Positions 56,970 to 64,000 of a stretch of 64,000 nucleotides of DNA are shown piece by piece (positions within the stretch are counted from its first letter, which is position 1; every line of letters starts with the position of its first letter). Below the pieces are notes generated by a model that saw nothing but the letters and a program-made list of their open reading frames with translations, searched no databases and was not told the origin of the DNA. This DNA is from Azadirachta indica (lineage: Eukaryota > Streptophyta > Magnoliopsida > Sapindales > Meliaceae), in assembly GCA_022749755.1 (NCBI GenBank), contig CM040453.1, positions 14,331,368-14,395,367 of the forward strand, in the 5' to 3' direction. The translations under genes were made by a program, and so were the position numbers.

Positions 56970-59900
56970 GAAGCTATTGGTTAAGGTTCTTACCTAGGCA
57001 TCTCCAGCAAAATATAAAAGCTAAACTAAACATATACATATATACATATATACATATACAAACACACACACACACATAAATATCTTTATATTTGGGACAT
57101 ATCTCTCTATAATTAGTTTTATGACTCCTATTTCATATAATTCACCATGTTAATATTATTTTGAATGTGTGATATATTTTCTTCTTATTTTAACACAAAC
57201 TGTTGAAGTGTAAACTTGATCAAATCCAAACTTCATACAAAACCTAAGTCTCAGTCCAAGGAAAATTGAAATCAAATTGTTCCAACCATAAAAAGCTTCC
57301 AATGGTAGGTTTGACGCATAATTAAAGTTAGATAAAGTGATGCATATGTATGCTAATGATTTTTTTGATTTTATTTAAGTGAATGGTGTATATTGATTTT
57401 GTTAAAGTATAAATGTCCCGTCACCTCTTAAGTATCAATAAGCTAAAGAGAAGAAGAAGCACTAGTATCTAAAGAGTCATCTTCTTCTATATTAATGCGT
57501 ACAGGTGAGGTTGAAAGAGTTCTTCTCTTGTTGTTTGTAAGAAATAAATAAAATTGTATTTGAGTCCTATTTCCAACACAACTTTATTGAATTTTTTTAT
57601 AAGAGAATGTAGAAAACTATTTGTGCAGGAAAAAGAAAATTAAAATAAAATCATTAGGAAAAGGATGAAAATAGATAGTAATAAAATTGAAATTTTACTT
57701 TACAATTTTTTGAAAAATTTTCATTGTAAGTTATTTTCTTTTTTATAAACTTTCATTAGGGACAACATGGTAAAATAAGGGATAAAATATTTTTGGGTTG
57801 AAATATTAATTGCATAATAATCCTTCCATCTTACCGATACAAATTAAAGGACTAGGAGTTTTACGTATATTTTTCAAATCTTTAGGACTAAAATGTACAT
57901 TAAACCAAATCTTAAGGATCCATAAGTCTTTTGCGCTTAAAGTGTATATAACACGAGTATACATATTTATTAAAAGAAATATTTGCTTATTTGTTGCTCA
58001 ATTATTGCTTATTTTTGCACTATCTCAAAACTCTAACTTATCTAAAATTTGACACATAACCCTGAAGTTTGGAGGAAAGTTTGGGAGTTGACAAATAAAT
58101 AACCTTTAAGTTTCAAGAAATAATCAACAACTCCTTGACTTTGACATAGGAAGTTTACTTGTTAAGTTATTATCATTTTCATCTCTAAACTTAAGTAAAA
58201 TAACAAAATAAGATATAACTTTTTTAATAATAAAAATTTGGTCGTTATTATTTGGTGATGACAAAACTTCTTACAAGGTTGGGGACTCGTCCTCGTTCAC
58301 TAAAAAAAAAATTCAAATATTGTTAGGATTCTTAGATATGTATCCATCTTATTTAATATATAATTATGAAAAATTTATCTTTTTTTATTTTAGTTAATTA
58401 ATTTCTTCATAATATTTTAACATCTTTGTTTGAACTACCTCTGACTTCGTTTGGGTTAATACCAATCATCTAATGTCATTCATTTTCATCGTTATGGATA
58501 TCATCCAAATCCTCATTAAATGCTCTACGTATTGTCATTTGATCAATCATTTGTTATAGATCTAAAATTGAATTTTTGAGCAATAACCATTGACCGCCAA
58601 CAACTTTCATCCATTGTAGGTCACTGTGAATATCATTCAAATCTTTTTAAACACTATATGTAATGGTATAATCACAATCACCATTTGAATTACCATTCAC
58701 TATAGATATGAAGTTGAATGTTTTGGGTATCCAAAATTCAGCTTCAAATTTACGGCAAATGCTTACTCAAATAGCAATGATGATCATAACAATGTGTACA
58801 ACATTCAAAAAGGATTTGAAATGATATCTATTATGACCAAAATTGAAGATATTAGATAATGGTCAAAGGAGGTCATGTTGATGAACAGTAGTTGGCGATA
58901 GCTATTAGACCAAATAATCAATGGGGTTAATTAGGGCCAAGGGTATGCCAGGGCTTTGAGGCCTAAATCGAGGATATCTTCGACCCGTCCCTAACAGCTA
59001 CTACCCGTCATAATTTACATCAGTTGAACGTCGGTTGAACGTCACAAAAATTTAAATTTTTAAGTCCCTAACAGCTAGTAATAACTAGTTTTTTTAATAA
59101 ATTATAAATTGGAAACTTCATATTCATTTTAGAACTCTTGAAACATATTTTTCAACAACATAAAGTTTTTATAAAGTTCTAAAACACATCTAAGCTTAAA
59201 AATATTATACACACATTTAGATCTCTAAGAACATTCATTTGTACTACTTTTATTATGGGAGATCAATTTGTAAGTTTTCTTTTCCATTCAATTTGGCATT
59301 TTTATTGTAAAGAAGTGGGTTTTTCACTTAGTTGAAATTGTGTTAAGTATATAGGGTAAGTAAACACTTGTAACGGTTATAGGATACCATAAATTCTAGG
59401 TTAGGTGAGTGCTTAGGGTAAGCAAACACTTGTAACGCTTAAGAGGTACCCAAAAATCCTCTTAATTGCAATTTGAAATCTCATGAGATCAAGGCTTAGT
59501 TGTTTAGTGAAATCCTTAAGCAAATTGGTATAGAGGTGTGGACATAAGTTGGAGATTTGTTGAACTACGTAAAAATCTAGTGTTATCTTTCTCAACCTTT
59601 TTACTCAATTTATATGCTTGCATTGTTATACACATTTCTCATATACACTTGAATTGGTTTTGTGATAATCTATGAATTAATTATTGGTTGTGTGTTGAAG
59701 TTTGTGTATTGACCTTGAGTGCTATAATTTTTACATTGTAATACCCAAGTGTAGATTCTTTCAAGTAATAAAGATTTAAAAGTCCGAATGTTAGCTTATA
59801 AAGAATTGGTTATATTAAATTCACAAGTCCAAATATCTAAATAATACAAGTCCAATTATCCAAATATTATGAAGATAGAATGAATTTGTTGATTGTTAAA

Positions 59901-61120
59901 TTTAAGTTCACTATTATTGATATTAGGATATTAGCTTAGGATCCATTTTAATTATATATATAGAAATTATTCTTGATTCTTTTTTATGAACAGTTAAGAA
60001 TCAACTAAGAAATGATCTTGATTAGAAGATGAATAATATTTAAGCACAAAGAAATGAAAAAAAAAAACCTTTGAATTAGTGGTGAAAGAGTACAAGTTGC
60101 CTTGCTCTCGATATGCAGAAAATATTAAAACATTCAATGTACCGTTTGTCAACGATGAATCAAGCTAACAAACCTAAATCACTTACAAAATATATTATTC
60201 AAACAATTAAAAAGTTTACAATGAAATACAAAACAAAGGGTCAAAAAACAAAATTATACAACTATCAAAAGTTTACGCTTAGCCTATTTTTGAAATTAGA
60301 AGTACATTATGTAAAGAAAATACGAAGAAGAAAGAGATAAAAGTTTTATTATTTTTTTAGAGAAAATAAGCTGCCCTTAAATTTTCAACACCAAGGTTTA
60401 TATAGATAAGATGAAGGAGAATTCACATGTGTGAATATATGCAAGTTATGGTTTCATCATAACACTATCTTCCACTTTGAGACTTGTTGACTATTGTCCA
60501 TTCTAAAATAAAGAGATTTTTTTCTTGAAAGTGATGGCCTAATGAATAAGCTTCATAATGCTTTATGAATTATGTCATTTTGACTTGTGTAGTGGGAGAT
60601 ATTGTTAAAATAATAATACATGTTCAAATTAAAACGTTAGCAGCCACAGTCAGAATGATAGTTATTTTAGACCACTCAAATGCACAAATTAAAAATTATA
60701 CATAACGCCAAAGTTGTAGCTGTCTTTATCATGGTTCTTTTGGTTAAAAATTAACTCAATTGTATAAAATTGAGAAAGCAATGGCCAAAATACAAAAGGA
60801 TGTTCATAGGTCTAATATGCAAATGATAGAATCATGCTTCAGTGTATTGCTTTAAACTTACACAATTATATTTTTACATGTAATTGAGCTATAAATCATG
60901 AAAACATGTAAATTAAAGTTGTAGCAATGAAGTTCACTATTTATGTACAAATAGAAACTTTAAATTAAATGATAATGCAATAGTCTTATAAAATATATGT
61001 AAATGGTATATTTTTAAACACTCATTATTGAGAAGAATTTGAATTACTTAGTGTTTATTATTAGATTACTGTAAATTAGTGAAATCTTAGAAAACCCAAT
61101 TCTTACGTCCTTTTGGGTTG
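56970..61120. other. Gene-free AT-rich region with unassigned repeats
   Basis: No gene recognised. An imperfect direct repeat (GGGTAAGTAAACACTTGTAACG near 59355, GGGTAAGCAAACACTTGTAACG near 59418) and a following GTTGAACTACGTAAAAATCTAG stretch look like part of a retrotransposon LTR, but no partner was found. A CA/TA-rich microsatellite lies at about 57030-57080. Confidence 0.4.
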
Positions 61121-61128
61121 CCTTAGCA

Positions 61129-61790
61129 TTATTTCAGGTGCTCTAAACTAGGGATTGACCTTAAATTTGTTTATCCCCCACACCTTAAGACTGATGAACA
61201 AATCGAAGCTACTATTAAGACCATAAAAGGGCATTTAAAACTAGGTTAGGCGAGTAAAAACATAACTTGGTAATTGAAGTCTCAGAAGTCTTATGGAAAT
61301 ATTGAACTACTAATAAAATGGCAATAGGAGAAACTTCATTCTTTGTAGCCTTTAGATTAGAAGCAATGATCCATGTAGAAAAAGGGTTATTAATATATTG
61401 AACCTTGAACTTCTAGGAGGAAGAAAATAATAACATATTTTGTTTACCTTGATCTTTTAGAGTAAAAAAGGGAAAGGATACAAATTCATGTTGCAACCTA
61501 CAAGTAAAGTATAGCGCAACACTATAAAGTATAGCGCAACCCTATAACAAACAAGTCTAAGCTAAGAAGTTTATACAGGAGGATTTAGTCTTGCAGGGAG
61601 TAACCCAAGCAACTAGGGTTCTTGGAGAAGGAGTATTTGGCCCAAACTAAAAAAGGCCATACGAAATCATAAAATCAATAAAAAACTAAGGACTTATCGC
61701 TTGAGTCACACATATGGATTAATAAACAAACCATGGAATGCTGATATGTTAAAGCAGTATCATGTTTAAGGAGAGGCTAACTTCATCTTG
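61129..61790 (+). pseudogene. Ty3/gypsy integrase C-terminal remnant
   Basis: Fragments in order: FVYPPHLKTDEQIEATIKTIKGH (family: YHPQ-NGQVEA-NKTI), NLVIEVSEVLWKY*TTNKMA, IGETSFFVAFRLEAM, a LDLLE-KRER piece, VATYK-SIAQHY, and PWNADMLKQYHV at the chromodomain-side end. Stops and shifts are common. This is the last third of a gypsy integrase, the part missing from the element at 44-49.5 kb, although it lies 11.6 kb away beyond SWEET copy D and may belong to another element. Confidence 0.85.
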
Positions 61791-61799
61791 ATCTCATGA

Positions 61800-63395
61800 A
61801 TGACCTAGCTAAGAGGTCTACTCATTTTTTCACTTATGTTTTTATCTTAATCTTTTGTTTCTTTTTATTCTTTTTTTAAAACCTGTTTAAGATATTATGA
61901 GCTAGCTACCTAGTCATTTTAGACTAAAGATTTATTTTTCTGTTCAAATATCCAGAATGACAAAATAATGTACCTCCAAGGTACTGACTTAAAACGTCCA
62001 AAACAATAAAATAATGTGTCTTCGAGATTATTTGAATTCGAAAAGTTAGAATAAAATATCAAATTTGATTAATACATTTATTATAATTTATTATTAACCT
62101 ATATAAATAGAAAAATAAATAAATATAATAGTAAATTATGACTTAATTTTTAATAGAATTGATAATATTAAAGGAAATATATTAAATTAATGTTGAACTT
62201 TTTATTTTTGGTAGAATGCCCAATTCCCTTTTGCTATTTGACCTAATACCCCAATACCCCTTATTACTTTCATAATATCTCGAATCCCCCTTCTGATAGT
62301 TGATAAGGTTACATAATATGTGAATCTCTAAAGTTTAGCTATTAACTTAAATAGTATTAATAGTTTCAAAAATACCGATAAAAATTTTAATTTATTAAAA
62401 ATTTTAATTTTAACTTATTGAAAATAGTTTTTTTTAATTACTATTATACAAGGGTATAATTATTATTTTTTAATAAATTAAAATTTTTATGATATTTTTA
62501 ATACTATTAATACTATTTAAGTTAATATGTTAAACTTTAAGAACTCATATATTATATTATATTTAACCTTGTCAACTAACAGAAGGGAAATTTGAGTTAG
62601 TATAAAAATAATAGGGGAGTATCTAGGTATTAGATTAAACAATAAGGGGGAATTGGACATTCTTCCTTTATTTTTTGATAATATTATGTAGAAAACCTAA
62701 TTGATTAAATTAAAAAAGTATAAAGTTTTTTGAAGAACTTGAATGATAAAAAGGAAATATATAAAAATTTATAATTATTTATTGAATCATATAGATACAA
62801 TTGTAATTTTACAAAACAATTTTGAAATCATTTTTTGGGATTGGAGATGGGTTGGGAAAAAGGGCATCCTTCCCCTCGACCCCGTTTTCAAATTAGGTAC
62901 TAAAAATTGCCCTCGACCTTGACCCTATCTTTTATTTTTTTCAAAAATTCTCTCCCGATCCTTGACGTGAACAGGTCGAGCCCCTGCAAGCCCTTAGTCT
63001 TGCAAAAAAAATTACGGTCCTTATTAATATGTTGTGAATAATATGGCTAAAATTGTTATTATTAAAAAAAATATCTTAATTTATAATTTTACTAAAATTA
63101 TAGATAAAAATAATAATAATCTAACGGGTCAATCGAAGGATGATGAAATCAATAAAATATCTATCTCTTTCTTCCAACTTGAGATAGATATTTGTCAACT
63201 TCATAACTCCCCCAACTTAAAGGTGGTATACGTAAATTTCCAAGTTATATGTAGACATTTGGTCCTATTGATAGTGATTGATACAAATGGATGGATCACC
63301 TTCAATACAGCCAAGAAAGCAACTAAAAAAATTGTGACAAGATAGTTCAGCTAAGGTATGTAAAAAATCTCATGCCTTTTTTGACAACGATCCTC
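61800..63395. other. AT-rich spacer with a GC-richer patch
   Basis: No gene recognised. A patch at about 62835-63000 (GGGATTGGAGATGGGTTGGG, CCCTCGACCTTGACCC, CAGGTCGAGCCCC) looks like part of a non-autonomous element. The frame at 63034-63345 has no recognisable domain. Confidence 0.4.
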
Positions 63396-63473
63396 TGCTA
63401 TAAAAAGGCCACAACATCAACAATGGAAGCCAGAAAGCCATTGAGAAACACATAGTTGAAATTTTCTGAAGAA

Positions 63474-63854
63474 ATGGGTACCTTCTAAACAAATAGCTTC
63501 TTATTCTTGGAACCAAATATCTTCACTGATGAATAAAAAAAAAATTATCGATTTCATAGCAGAATATTACAGGAATATTGAATAGTTCCTAGTTCAAAGT
63601 AAAGTTAATCTAGGTTATTCATCGGACATGCTGCCTAAAACTGCTCCATATTACCTCCTTAGCTATGTCCTAAAAGATGTCACAGACTCTATTAGACCCG
63701 GCTTGACTCACTAGCAAAGCCCCAACTTCTTTGCTTACTTCCAAGCAACTGCCAGCACTGCTGGCTTTCTTAAGAAGATGTTGTGCACTGGCCTTAATGT
63801 GGTTGGTTTCACTTTGCTTTCTTTACCTGTGACAATTAAATGTACGTTGCTCAA
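63474..63854 (+). pseudogene. Aromatic L-amino-acid (tyrosine/tryptophan-type) decarboxylase pseudogene, 5' part
   Basis: Group II PLP decarboxylases of this family convert tyrosine, DOPA or tryptophan to amines or aldehydes. Reading + from 63544: IIDFIAEYYRNIE*, then [57 protein letters not shown]. These match the N-terminal domain of plant tyrosine decarboxylases. Stops occur at 63583-63585 and 63712-63714 (the latter where the family has Trp, THWQSP). A further stop at 63486 follows the probable start MGTF (ATG 63474), and the A-run at 63535-63544 carries a frameshift. A TATA-like TATAAAAAGG lies at 63399-63408. The exon ends at a canonical gtaagt donor (63855). The PLP-lysine domain would lie beyond the window, if present. 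Confidence 0.8.
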
Positions 63855-64000
63855 GTAAGTAAATCGATCAGTGTGCATGATCATATATGTGATGGAGATA
63901 AAATAGGAGAGCTAGAAATTCAAACAATAATTTAATTTGTCGTCTATTTCTTCTATTTAGTAGCATCAAGGAAGAAAACAATTTTATAGAATTAAGGTAT
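63855..64000. other. Presumed intron after the decarboxylase fragment
   Basis: Starts with gtaagt. A possible acceptor (TTCTATTTAG) ends at 63960. The sequence after it is not recognisable as decarboxylase before the window ends. Confidence 0.3.

Noticed and set aside
63423..63473. ATG at 63423 as the decarboxylase start
   Set aside because: It lies only about 15 bp after the TATA-like box, too close to be in the transcript. The ATG at 63474 (MGTF) fits both spacing and family N-termini better.

Overview
The window is plant nuclear DNA, AT-rich and heavily loaded with decayed LTR retrotransposons. Intron-containing nuclear genes for a cytokinesis syntaxin, a chloroplast violaxanthin de-epoxidase, a plant receptor-like kinase and clade III SWEET sugar transporters point to a eudicot, probably a rosid. 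The species cannot be fixed from the sequence.

Layout. (1) 1-8.2 kb: a convergent gene pair. KNOLLE/SYP111 lies on + (coding 1705-2646) behind a promoter cluster of three mitosis-specific (MSA) motifs. VDE lies on - (five coding exons, 7035 down to 3032, plus a 5'UTR exon near 8.1 kb). The Arabidopsis orthologues carry neighbouring locus numbers, so this looks like retained microsynteny. (2) 8.2-11.6 kb: AT-rich spacer with a duplicated GAA-rich block. (3) 11710-14378, +: an eight-exon receptor-like kinase with a SPARK-type ectodomain. (4) 15.5-18.8 kb: LTR-like sequence and a decayed Ty3/gypsy gag on -. (5) 19.5-54.4 kb: four tandem SWEET genes, all + (ATGs at 21902, 28958, 38762, 52835). 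All share six coding exons with identical internal exon sizes, a conserved proximal promoter and a distal non-coding block 1.5-4.5 kb upstream. The gaps hold small AT-rich elements, a SINE-like sequence, Copia-type LTR/PBS fragments, and a degenerate Ty3/gypsy element (about 44.2-49.5 kb) carrying a nested 421-bp TRIM-like element with a perfect 5-bp target duplication. (6) 54.4-63.4 kb: gene-free remnants, namely a Copia pol piece split by a MITE and a gypsy integrase piece. (7) 63.5 kb to the window edge: a broken aromatic amino-acid decarboxylase copy.

The single-copy genes act in separate processes (cell-plate fusion, photoprotection, receptor signalling). The SWEET cluster is the one true gene family here: three copies encode full-length proteins of 263-265 aa and the fourth has a shortened tail. 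I found no rRNA, true tRNA or CRISPR array, and nothing that I would call a new biological system. The most unusual signals are the GC-AG first intron shared by two SWEET copies, the conserved distal blocks, and the TRIM that splits the YVDD codons of a reverse transcriptase.
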